64,000 bases of DNA from Metopolophium dirhodum (lineage: Eukaryota; Arthropoda; Insecta; Hemiptera; Aphididae): contig NC_083560.1 in NCBI RefSeq assembly GCF_019925205.1, forward strand, positions 93,648,083-93,712,082. Direction: 5' to 3'. Positions 12,455-22,097 of the stretch are shown here, one piece after another (within the stretch, counting starts at the first letter, position 1; each line of letters opens with the position of its first letter). Below the pieces are notes generated by a model. That model was not told the DNA's origin, searched no databases, and saw only the letters and a program-made list of their open reading frames with translations. The position numbers were made by a program, and so were the translations under genes.

Positions 12455-13520
12455 TTTAATTCAATTTAATCCAAACTCAGAATGTGATTTTGGGACTTTG
12501 GAAACGGGTCCTATTCAACCAATACTAAAAGTATGTATTTACACCTATATCCTATAATTATCAAACCAATTATATTTAATTGAAGTCTATTAAGCTTTAT
12601 CTGCTTCTACTGCTTCTAGTTATAATTTTTTTATTTAATCAGCTTATAATTTAGCGCATTATGTTTATTGAATTCAGATTTATCCTAAAACCAAATTTGG
12701 TATTCAAAACCTTTCCTCTTAATCGGCTTACTTTAAAGAATTTAACTGGTTAGAATATAGTATCAAGTTAAATGCCTTGTTTTACTATGCTTGCCGTTCA
12801 TTTGCAGTAGATTCTGGTCATATTGAAGACACATTTAAGATTGTGGGTTTTCATAACAGGAAAAAGGCAAATATTACCTATTGTGTACTTATTTACATAT
12901 TAATATGTATAACTATCGATTTTATTATGAGTAATTATTGTTTGTTTTCTTACATTTAAAAAAAAACTAAGTTGCAAAAACATGCTCAAAGTGAACATCA
13001 CTTGACAGCAATAGTTAAATGAGAGTATTACATACATTCTAAAAAACTAGGAACAAGTTCAGTGATTTCACAGTTGTCAGCCGCTAACAAAGAACAATTA
13101 TTGAGAAATCATTAATATATAAAATGTCATATAGTGATATAGTGTTATACTGTTACACCATGGCCGTCAAGGAATTGCACTACGAGAAAATCGAGAAGAT
13201 GAAAATTCATTAAATAAAGGTATTGAAAGTTTGTTTGGTTAGTTTAGTTTTTATTAAAATACAACTAATTAATTTGTTAATTAAATTTTAATATAATATT
13301 AATTTCAAATAATTTTTTGGAAATTTTAAAGAAATGTGTTCTCTTTTCGCAAGACATAATTCTGATTTTGCTAAAATATATAATGCTGAAAAAAAAACTA
13401 CACTAGTTGGGCAATACAAAATTAGTTGATAACTATTTGCGCAACATATTTAAAAGATATTATCATTAATGAAATACGAGAATCAGGAATAGTCAGCATA
13501 CAATGTGATGAAGCTCGGTA
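12455..13520 (+). pseudogene. ZMYM1-like hAT transposase fragment (TTF-type zinc finger and start of core)
   Basis: Scattered exon-like pieces match the order of a ZMYM1/hAT transposase. They are SECDFGTLETGPIQPILK (12478-12531), YPKTKFGIQN and WLEYSIKLNALFYYACRSF (12675-12800; the TTF-type finger), KLQKHAQSEHHLTAI near 12972-13016, GRQGIALRENREDENSLNKG near 13162-13221, FKEMCSLFARHNSDFAKIYN near 13328-13385, and IRESGIVSIQCDEAR near 13470-13517 with the first catalytic Asp of the hAT core. Stops and frameshifts separate the pieces and everything after the first Asp is missing. The first part of the family protein would bind DNA; the copy cannot be active. Confidence 0.7.
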
Positions 13521-13727
13521 ATAAATTAAAAAAATATTAATATAATTAAAATATATTATCAATACTTAACCATATTTTATTCTCATATATTTAATTAGAT
13601 TAGTAACTTAACTATAGTAACTAGTAAGGTATTTAAAACAACACAAATTATCTTAAGTATAAGTATTATGATTTTTTTTTTTATAATTTTTAATAGTATA
13701 TAATATAATATAATATTATATATTATC

Positions 13728-13965
13728 TTCAACAGTATCTTTTCTGATAGGAAAGTGAATCTAGTTGGTAATTTAGGGGGTCAAAAGTAAAAATTTTTTC
13801 AGTAGTTTTCAAAAACACCGTGAAAAACAAATAAAAAATTAAGAAAAAACGGGAATTTCGAGAAAATCAATTTTTGGTTTTTGGTGTAACTCTAAAACAA
13901 ATTAATGTTAAATTTAGACGTCAAATTCACTTATTTGCATTTTCTATACACGATTTAATTGATTT
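13728..13965 (+). repeat. Copy of a dispersed AT-rich repeat family (5' part)
   Basis: The stretch with ttttctgataggaaagtgaa, gggggtcaaaagtaaaaatt and the run through gtgtaactctaaaac recurs at about 45595-45660, 46600-46790 and 47625-47805. It is non-coding. See the longest copy at 46487-47294. Confidence 0.8.
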
Positions 13966-14370
13966 TATATAGGCCGTGTTGTAAGTCCTTCTGTGTTTTT
14001 TGAATTTTACGACAATTGATGTCGAGTTATTTTGTTGATTTTATATAGGCCGTGTTGTAAGTCCTTTTGTATTATTTGATTTTTACGACGATTGAAGTCA
14101 AGTTATTTTGTTGATTTTATATAGGCCGTGTTGTAAGTCCTTCTGTGTTATTTGAATTTTACGACAATTGATGTCGAGTTATTATATTGATTTTGTATAG
14201 GCCGTGTTGTAAGTCCTTACGTGTTTATGAGTTATTACGACAATTGAAGTCGATATTATTGAATTTTATAGGCCGTGCAGTAAGTCCTGATATTTGTGAA
14301 TTATTTGAAGACAGTGAGTCTATATTTTGAATTTTATTTTACAAGGCCGAAATAAGTCCTTACGTGTTGA
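13961..14370 (+). repeat. Six-copy tandem repeat, about 76-bp period
   Basis: The core aggccgtgttgtaagtcctt begins at 13971, 14047, 14123 and 14199 (exactly 76 bp apart) and in diverged form at 14270 and 14344. The intervening part includes ttttacgacaattgatgtcg. Copies decay toward the right. The array lies just upstream of the Gypsy-like gag region and could be its leader, but no LTR was identified. Confidence 0.85.
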
Positions 14371-14824
14371 AAAGAGTAGGTTAAATTATAAAAAGAAATA
14401 AATATAATTAATTCAATTAATACAGTTAATAATTAAAGTTTAATTTTAAATCGTATTAATTAATTAATTAAAATTAAATCTAAGTTAGACAAGTTAAGTC
14501 AAAATTCTTATTATTAATTAGTTTACTTTAAAATTTAAATAAATTATTAAATAAGTAATATTTGAATTGAATTATTGAAGCGGTCGGATTGATTGTGGAT
14601 AACTAATAACAATTGTTGTTAATTATCTATAGTTGATCGTTTTCTGATTTATTTAATAACTTAATTGTTATTATACGTTCTGTAGATTTTATTTATTTGA
14701 TTGAATTTCATTAGCGAATTAATTATTACGTACGATTTAAATAATTTTATACTAGCGTGTCAATTACATTTTAATTCTGTTTTCGTTTACGTTTGTTCAA
14801 TTAAATGATTATGACTATTGATTA
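14371..14824. other. AT-rich leader-like interval
   Basis: No ORF. It lies between the tandem array and the first gag-like codons and may be the untranslated leader of the LTR element. No primer binding site could be recognised. Confidence 0.3.
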
Positions 14825-16073
14825 ATGAGTCAAAAGGATAATAATACTACTTTAACTAATAGTGAAACTGAAAGTGTACAATTAATAAATCAGGAAGGTC
14901 GTATTAATTAAATCAACGAGTTCTGAGATAAAGATAGTGAATTAAAGCAACATAGTAAAGCAACATCTAGCCCTAAGGAACGATGGAACTAAGAACGATA
15001 CAAATAACGATATAACTATTATAGCTGATAATAAGGAACTATTAATTGACTTAAGTATACAGAAGAAGGTTATCAATATTCCATAGATTTTGATAGGGAA
15101 AAATATTTAGGGGCTATCAGGGAAAATAATTTATTGAATACAAGTATATGACCGATAATAGTCAGTGAAACTGAACTAAGACAAATAGGTATTCGTACCT
15201 AAGGAATTATACACACACAGTTAGAACCAGTTAAACGAACTAGAAAAATCAAAATGCCTACCAAAATTCCGTTAGACAAAGCCACCCTTATGATCCCCAC
15301 CTGTACCGGTGAAAGGGACGTGTACCAATTCAATAAAGCTTGCGATTTGGCTTGTTCAGCCGTGGAAAAAGATGACCTACCCATACTTATGAAATTTATT
15401 AACACCAAGTTATTCGATCAGACGTTAAATGTATGTCGATATAAGGACACCAGTGATTGAGAGGGAATTAAGTTAATTCTGTTAAGCCGCGTCCACACCT
15501 AGCAAACATTTTACGAACGTTCGACCAAACGTTCGTCGAACATCTAAAATAATCCAACAAACATGTTTGGTTGGTATAGACACGTTCCCAAACAATTTTG
15601 TTTGTCCATGTCCCAAACAAAATTGTTCGCTAATTATTCGAACATTATGGCATACATTTTGTGATAATCAAAACTATTTTATACAAATAACTATTTATTT
15701 ACTATGTATTATTAATTATTATTTAATATACACTTGGAAGTGGGGGCAGTGGGGCTGATGTTTAAAATCGCTCACGTGTCATGTGAACTATGTATAGCTA
15801 AAACCCGTACATCTATATACGCGCGATTTACAGTAGGTACTGTCTGGATTGTACGCGAGTATATATTATTATGCTATTATTATAATAAACAACCATTTAT
15901 GTAGATAATATTATGAAAACCGATAATTTATTGTCAACTGGCCGTCTGGCCGTATTGAGTCAGTCTTCGCGTGATTTGCGTTGAAGTACAACGTTTTTAT
16001 TTTACACGTTTAAAATAATACAAAGTTTAGTGGTGTCTTATTTGTTTTGTTTTGTTTATTTTTCCTGGGTGAA

Positions 16074-16970
16074 ATGAATGACAATAAGTGGACGAAAGAA
16101 AATATAATTCGTTTAATCGAGCTATATGAAAATGAAAAATGTTTATGGTACACAAAGTCATCGGATCATAAAAATAAAATAAAACGGACCGATGCATTTA
16201 TAAAAATTGCCAACGATCTTAATTTTGAAGAACAAGAGGTGAGAAAAAAAATGGATTCTCTTCTTACACAATATCGTAGAGAAAAAAAAGCATTAGTATT
16301 AAAATCAGGAATGTCAAGTGATGATTTAAAAACACCATGGTACGCTTATAAATATTTTTATTTTATGAACAACAAAAATGATCCTCGAAAAACGCGGTCT
16401 AACACTAATGAAGATGTGTATAGTGAAGAGGATTGCGATATACTTGATATTGAATCAGTTAATGAGGATAACGAAAATGACAATGAAAAAAAATCCGAAT
16501 ATTCGGAATACTCGAGTACAGAAAGTCCCAAAACCAAAAAGAAAAAACTATTTATATCACCAAAACCGGCAAAAAAAGTTCCGAGAAAAAAAAACCAAGA
16601 AGACGAACAAGTTAAAGAAGCTTATTCTATTATGACGTCATGTTACTCAAAACTACAAGATCAGCAACCAAGGGATGATTTAAAAGTTTATGGAGAATCC
16701 GTTGAATTTAGACTACGTAAAATACAAAATCCCATGAGCGTATGTCTACTGAAAAATCAAATAGATAATCTATTATTTCAAGCGGAAATGGATCAATATA
16801 AACAAGTTACTGTTCCTGTGCAATCAACACCACTTTTGTCTGAATTTCAGCCAACAGCATCAAATTCGCCATCACCACAGTCAGCTACATCAGTGACACC
16901 ACATCCTCATCAAATACAGTTACAAAACTACGACATGCAAAATCACTTTGAAAATTCTCAATTTTATTAA
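16074..16970 (+). CDS. Harbinger accessory DNA-binding protein, MADF domain
   Basis: The frame is open from 16047, but the ATG at 16074 (MNDNKWTKEN) fits the family better because the preceding nine residues are hydrophobic and unrelated. Residues 5-95 form a MADF/Myb-SANT-like domain: WTKENIIRLIELYE, CLWY, KIANDLNF, VRKKMDSLLTQYRREKKA, and TPWYAYKYFYFM. An acidic stretch (EEDCDILDIESVNEDNEND) and a Lys-rich patch (KKKKLFISPKPAKKVPRKK), a likely nuclear signal, follow. In Harbinger elements this second protein helps the transposase enter the nucleus and bind the termini. The frame is intact at 299 residues. It lies convergent to the transposase gene within the same element. Confidence 0.85.
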   Translation: MNDNKWTKENIIRLIELYENEKCLWYTKSSDHKNKIKRTDAFIKIANDLNFEEQEVRKKMDSLLTQYRREKKALVLKSGMSSDDLKTPWYAYKYFYFMNNKNDPRKTRSNTNEDVYSEEDCDILDIESVNEDNENDNEKKSEYSEYSSTESPKTKKKKLFISPKPAKKVPRKKNQEDEQVKEAYSIMTSCYSKLQDQQPRDDLKVYGESVEFRLRKIQNPMSVCLLKNQIDNLLFQAEMDQYKQVTVPVQSTPLLSEFQPTASNSPSPQSATSVTPHPHQIQLQNYDMQNHFENSQFY

Positions 16971-17067
16971 GTAAGCTAAAAGATTAAAAATGTACCTAAG
17001 TTAACTTCATCTTTATTCTAATTCTTTATTTTTTAAGTACCTTGATATGCATTTCATATGATTTTAT

Positions 17068-17275
17068 AAACATAATAAGTTTACATAATACAATTACATT
17101 TACATTAATTTTTAGTTATTAAAATTAAATTATATTTACTAAGTGAAAAATACGTATTTCTTTTTTTTTTTAAACATAATAAGTTTACATAATACAATTA
17201 CATTTACATTAATTTTTAGTTATTAAAATTAAATTATATTTACTAAGTGAAAAATACGTATTTCTTTTTTTGATT
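17068..17275. repeat. 104-bp tandem duplication inside the Harbinger element
   Basis: The sequence from cataataagtttacataata at 17071 is repeated from 17175 with the same 3' end (aaaaatacgtatttcttttt). It lies between the two convergent genes of the Harbinger element, in their 3' untranslated regions, and appears recent because the copies are nearly identical. Confidence 0.85.
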
Positions 17276-17293
17276 GCATTGCCTTTATGCATA

Positions 17294-18806
17294 TTAATTA
17301 TCTTGCCAAGGAACACTTCCGGTTTCACTTGTGAAGTATGTAGCGAACTCATATCTAATAGCTTTAGAATTTTCTCCTGATTTACGTCCAATTCGTTGAA
17401 GTGGTAAGCATGAAGAGTTTTCTGACTGTCTTCTCCATGTTCCTGGTGTAATTTCTCCAGAGCCATCATCAATGTCAACACTTCCTTGTGGAGTATAACA
17501 GTTTTTTGATGATTTGCTAGCTCTTAGAAAATTATGCAGGTAAGCACATGCAAGAGTAACTGAGGTTGCTTTTTCAGGACTTAATAATATGGGTTTTCTA
17601 AGTACCCTAAAAATAGAACTCATTATACCAAATACATTTTCTGATACTCGTCGTGCTCTGCTTAACCGATAGTTAAGTATCCTCTCCTTACTTCCTTTTG
17701 TTTGATGTCCAGGGTAAGGTTTCATTACATTTTCACTTAGTGAAAATGCGTCGTCGGCCACTATAACGTAGGGTACAGGATTATCTCTACCAGGTAAGCT
17801 TATTGGTTCAGGTAAATTAAGGGATTTATTTTCTAAACGTTTCCATAAGTCAGTATTTTTGAAGACTCCACCATCGGATATGCGGCCTTGACATCCAGCA
17901 TTTATGTAAATTAATGAATAATTCGCATCAACCAGTGCCATCAAAACTATGCTAAAGTGGCCTTTATAATTAAAAAACTCACTTCCAGAGTTGATAAGTG
18001 CTTGTAATAGTATGTTCTTCCCATCTAAAGCACCTAAACAGTGCGGGAAGTTCCATTTTTCCTCGTAATCTGCAGATATTTTCAACCATTCATTTGTTTC
18101 AGTTGGCATCTGAAATACATTTCAAAGATATTTAGAATTTATAAAATATACTATACAACATTTATTTTTACTGTACATTTTTGTGAACAATTTTTAAGTA
18201 GTTAGGTTTCGGTATGACTAACATTGTCTGTTAAAAATTTAATTTTAAATTTTTTTTATTAAGTGTCGATAGGTACTAAACCAATTGATAGTGAATACAG
18301 TGTGTTTCAATAATAATTGTATCTTTATGTTACAGTATTAAATTTATTTAATTTAAAATTATTCTTACCTTGATGTAGTTTTTAAGACCAGATATTAATG
18401 CTTCACATACTTCTGGTACAATTTCTGATATTGATTGTTTGGATACTTTAAATGTGTACATTAAAGAATGATATGATTCACCAGAAGACAAAAATCTTAA
18501 AGTAATTGCTAGGCGAACTGATACTGAAATACTTTCACGAAAATTTGTATTTTCTTTTGCAACTTTGGGTCCAATTAAATTTATTAAAAACTCAAAATCG
18601 GTACTTGACATTCTTGTAAAATTATTAAACAAATCACTTGCGTGTAAATCCAAAATGAAACGCTCACCACTATAAGTTTTTCGACGTTGTAGTAGTTGTC
18701 TTACCCACCATCGTCTCTTACTTCTATACTTCATTTTATTTTTATAGTGGTTATGAATAATTATGAATGCAGCTCCTACACACATGACTTGCTCTAGAGA
18801 CGCCAT
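17294..18806 (-). CDS. Harbinger transposase (HARBI1-like DDE nuclease), two exons
   Basis: Exon 1 runs from ATG at 18806 to 18369, with donor gtaagaat. Exon 2 begins at 18109 after the acceptor tttcag, in phase 0, and ends with the stop at 17294. The joined product is 417 residues with no interruption. The N-terminal part has RRWWVRQLLQRR and a helix-turn-helix-like region (SVSVRLAITLRFL...FKVSKQSISEIV). The catalytic core has CLGALDGKN (first Asp), VIVADDAFSL (second Asp) and SRARRVSENVFG (Glu). These are the DDE positions of PIF/Harbinger nucleases. The frame and splice sites are intact, so the protein could be functional. It cuts at the element ends and integrates at TWA targets. Confidence 0.9.
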
Positions 18807-20743
18807 AATCGAAACTGTAGATTTATGTATTGAGCAAACATTTAAGCGAACAAATAAAATGTTTGTTACTTTGACAAACTATTTAAAAAACATTTGGCAA
18901 ACGTTTGACAAACATTGGGCAAACGTTCAACAAACAATGTTTCCCCAAATGTTTGCTAGGTGTGGACGCGGCTTTAGATGCATTTGAACCACAACAATCG
19001 ACATCTTCCTTGAAAGTAGCATTAAATTCCGTACGAATGAGAAATAACGAGGACGTAGGTGCATACGCGCGTAGAGTAGAACAATATTATATTTCAATCT
19101 ATGTGTAGCAAGCACTAAAGGAAAAACTACAGACCAAGCTGATACAATTCACGATCAATTAAAAGAACAGACACTGGTAGTTTTTATTAAAGGGTTAATA
19201 CCTAGCTTAAAGACCATCGTAAAATCCCAAAAACCACCCACTATCCAGGTTGCTAAGGACGAAGAGACCGAGATTAAGTCTGAGACCGATGCATATCAAT
19301 ATAATGGAGGCAATAGTTCAGGTAGACAAGTAAATAACCCCACCGCGAATACCAGAAATTCTAACGGGCAAAATAATAATTACAACGCTCCGAATAATAA
19401 TAAACCTAATTATAACAGTAATAATTTATCTAGACAAAATTACAATCCAAGAGGAAATTTTAATCCAAATCCAAATCCAAATTTTAATCGATCACAATAT
19501 AATCGAAATCCGAATTTTAATAGACCTGATATAAATCACGGTAATAGTAGTAATCAATATCAGCCTCGAGGTAATAATAACTTCAATCGCAATAATAATT
19601 ATACACGTACTTATCAGAATAATAACCACGCAATGGCCACTATACAATGTTACCAATGCGGAGGTAATCATTTCGCTCGAGACTGTGTTCAAAATCGTCA
19701 TACTAATAACAATAGTAATTCGCGTCCAACTAACAATAATATTTCACGCGACAGACTACTAATTACAACGCTCCGGTAAACATTATATGCACGTATTGTA
19801 AAAAATCTGGACATGACGTCACTAAGTGTTTTAGGAAACAGAATAATGATAGGTATAATAATGATTCGGGAAACTCGCAAAGATCGGGAGACATGAGTGG
19901 CGCTCGCCCGATAAATTTAATAGCCACAGTCGAGGAAGATTTCGACGATGTTTACACATCGTATCAGTCTTAAACAACAATCATGTCACTTGTCAGTCTG
20001 TCAATATAAGAAAAGAATGTATAGAATTACTTATAGATACTGAAAGCGATGTTAACTTAATAAAATTTAGTGCTTTGACAGGTGACACATTAGTACAAGA
20101 AAACAGAAAAATATATTTAAAAGGAATTAATGATAAGATAGTGTCAAAAATAGGACAAATTAAGATAACTTAAGATTTAATGATGTTAATATAGAAACAG
20201 AATTTCAAGTAGTACGTAATTCGTTCCCTATACCTAAGGATGGTATTTTAGGACAACAATTTTTAATGGAAAATAAGGCGGTAATTGATGTAGCTAATAA
20301 TTCATTAATAATAAATAATAAAATAGTCAATAAGGTAATTAAGGATGATTTGTGTTTTAAGTTGAACCCACGGACGGAAACAGTGGTGTCCGTACCAATT
20401 GCCGATCCGGCAATGGAGAATAAAAATATTATAGTATATAAACAGGAATTAATTGGATGTTTACTGTGCCAATGTGGTAGGAACAGTAAAATCAGGAAGG
20501 ATTATAGTTAGTATACTAAATGTTTCTGAAGTAACCAAGGAAATAAATGAAGGTGTTATGAATCCAATAGTATATGATACCGCGACAAGTTATGATATAC
20601 ATACGGTACATACCGAAATTAACAACTTGTAAAAATCAGATAAAGTATACAACTATAAAAAAGTATCATGAAAATCCAAGTTAAGGAATTATTAGAATTA
20701 TACATAAGTAATTAGAATTAAGAATATTCTACAATCTCCAGTG

Positions 20744-21475
20744 CTTCGAAGTTAATGTGAATCATGGTACACGACCTTTAGTAAGACTGTAACCATGTGA
20801 CACAGAAATGGAGAATGGACTGGGGAATTATAATATTAAATATAGAAAAAGAAAACATAAGTATAGGTATGAGAATAATTGTAAGTATAGTAAAATTCGT
20901 ACTCACCAGAGGTGCATGTAGCTCATTAAGATGGAGCTATTGAATTAAGTATATCAAACAATTATTGGAACATAAATATATATATTAGCAATAGATATTA
21001 CGATTTATTATTATTGATTTGATACATTGAAGTTGACATGAAACATGGTTACATGACCTTTAGTGAGACTGTAATCATTTAACATGAAAGCGGAGATTAA
21101 ACAACCATTTAAATCAACAATTCTATTTACAACTAGAAAGAGTAGAACCTAAGGAACTAATTTTCGAAGTAGAAGTAGGGTATTATGATAAATCGGGAAG
21201 GATCTTAACCTTACCGAAGGTCATAATTTAATATGTAAAAAGAAACATAAAGTAACTCACGCCCACGATCCACGCACAGATGTCATATAGGTACACAAAA
21301 TGTATTTTCGACTATGTGGTTAGGATATACAAATATGAAAATCTAATTAGTCATTTTCCTGGTTAACAAAAAGAATTATTTTACAGTTTTTAACATAAGT
21401 ACATTTGAAGTTTGATTGAAGCATGGTCACTCGACCTTTAGTAAGACGGTAACCATGTGACATCAAAATGGATAT
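20744..21475. repeat. Three dispersed direct repeats of about 70 bp
   Basis: Three copies begin near 20745, 21023 and 21401 with gaagtt, then an atgaa/catggt block, gacctttagtaagactgtaa in the first copy, and accatgtgacat. The copies are separated by unrelated AT-rich sequence. They follow the protease end of the Gypsy remnant and could mark its 3' untranslated region. Each contains the imperfect inverted pair catggtnac / gtaaccatg, so it may fold. Confidence 0.7.
21117..21230 (+). other. Short open stretch of unknown origin
   Basis: A clean frame of about 36 codons reads LQLERVEPKELIFEVEVGYY and continues to a stop near 21229. It lies between repeat copies in the Gypsy remnant tail and may be a scrap of its third gene. 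No family is recognised. Confidence 0.25.
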
Positions 21476-21584
21476 TACTTATTCTTGTTATAGTAATTTA
21501 ACTAAGCACACTTATTATTATATTCGTCTATAATGCCATTGGAGATTTTAAAATATTATATCATTTGTTAAATATTATGATTAA

Positions 21585-22016
21585 GAGGACGCCACACCAC
21601 TCGTAATTCGATTGTAAAAACTGTTTCGCGCGGGACAACTTTTCTCGCATCATAACTATAATAGAATAACCAAAATTTTACAACACATAGAGAAGAATTT
21701 TATCCATGTCGTAGCGTTTTTATATTTTGAAAAACATAAATACGATTAAAGTTATTGGTTTGAAAACATTAGGTTTTTTTGTATTTTTCAATTAATTATT
21801 AAAAATTATTGGTTAGTGTTATCAAAAAAATAACGACGCTACGACACAGATAAATTTCTTCTTTATAGGGATGTAAAATGTTGGTAATTTTTTTGTTAAT
21901 ATTGAAGGAGTAAAGTTGTCCCGCGCAAAACAATTTTTAGCATGTGAAATTATTATAAAATAATTTTTCTAATTATTATTGAATTATTCCCTGGTGGCGT
22001 AAAACGACACGACGCG
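21585..22016. mobile_element. Foldback (long inverted repeat) non-autonomous element
   Basis: The arm at 21611-21723 (containing gtttcgcgcgggacaacttt and tgtcgtagcgt) is inverted at 21829-21940, where the reverse complement contains gttttgcgcgggacaacttt and gtgtcgtagcgt. The loop is about 105 bp. The outer left edge reads TTAA then gaggacgccacacc; the outer right edge has the weaker match ggtggcgt. A loop-like sequence (attggttagtgttat) recurs near 48117-48133. The family is unknown. Confidence 0.65.
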
Positions 22017-22097
22017 GCTTCCCCTACTCCATTCAAGCACCATTTAAATTATGATCAGCAAAAATGATAATACAAGTTATATTGGTAATTTAATTAG

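Larger units (their letters stand above)
15485..18973. mobile_element. PIF/Harbinger transposon, complete, TTA target duplication
   Basis: TTA occurs at 15482-15484 and 18974-18976. Immediately inside are inverted termini: agccgcgtccacacctagca on the left, and the reverse complement of the right end is the same, continuing aacattt. Subterminal repeats based on aaacgtttg and aacgttcg follow on both sides. TWA duplications and a pair of genes (MADF/Myb-like plus DDE nuclease) define PIF/Harbinger. The 3489-bp element carries both genes convergently. Removing it rejoins the gag reading frame of the Gypsy remnant. Confidence 0.95.
14825..20640 (+). pseudogene. Ty3/Gypsy-like gag-protease remnant, interrupted by a Harbinger element
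   Basis: The gag reading runs through 15254-15484 (from MPTKIPLDKA), is cut by the Harbinger insertion and resumes in the same frame at 18977. An internal stop lies near 15458. After 19300 comes an Asn-rich linker, then two CCHC zinc knuckles (CYQCGGNHFARDC near 19650-19690, and CTYCKKSGHDVTKC near 19790-19835). A retropepsin-like stretch follows: LLIDTESDVNLI near 20030, where DTG is expected but DTE is read, and GILGQQFL near 20250. Frameshifts occur after 19108, near 19770 and near 20170. No reverse transcriptase, RNase H or integrase follows, so pol is lost. Known family role: gag packages the element RNA and the protease matures it. Confidence 0.75.
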
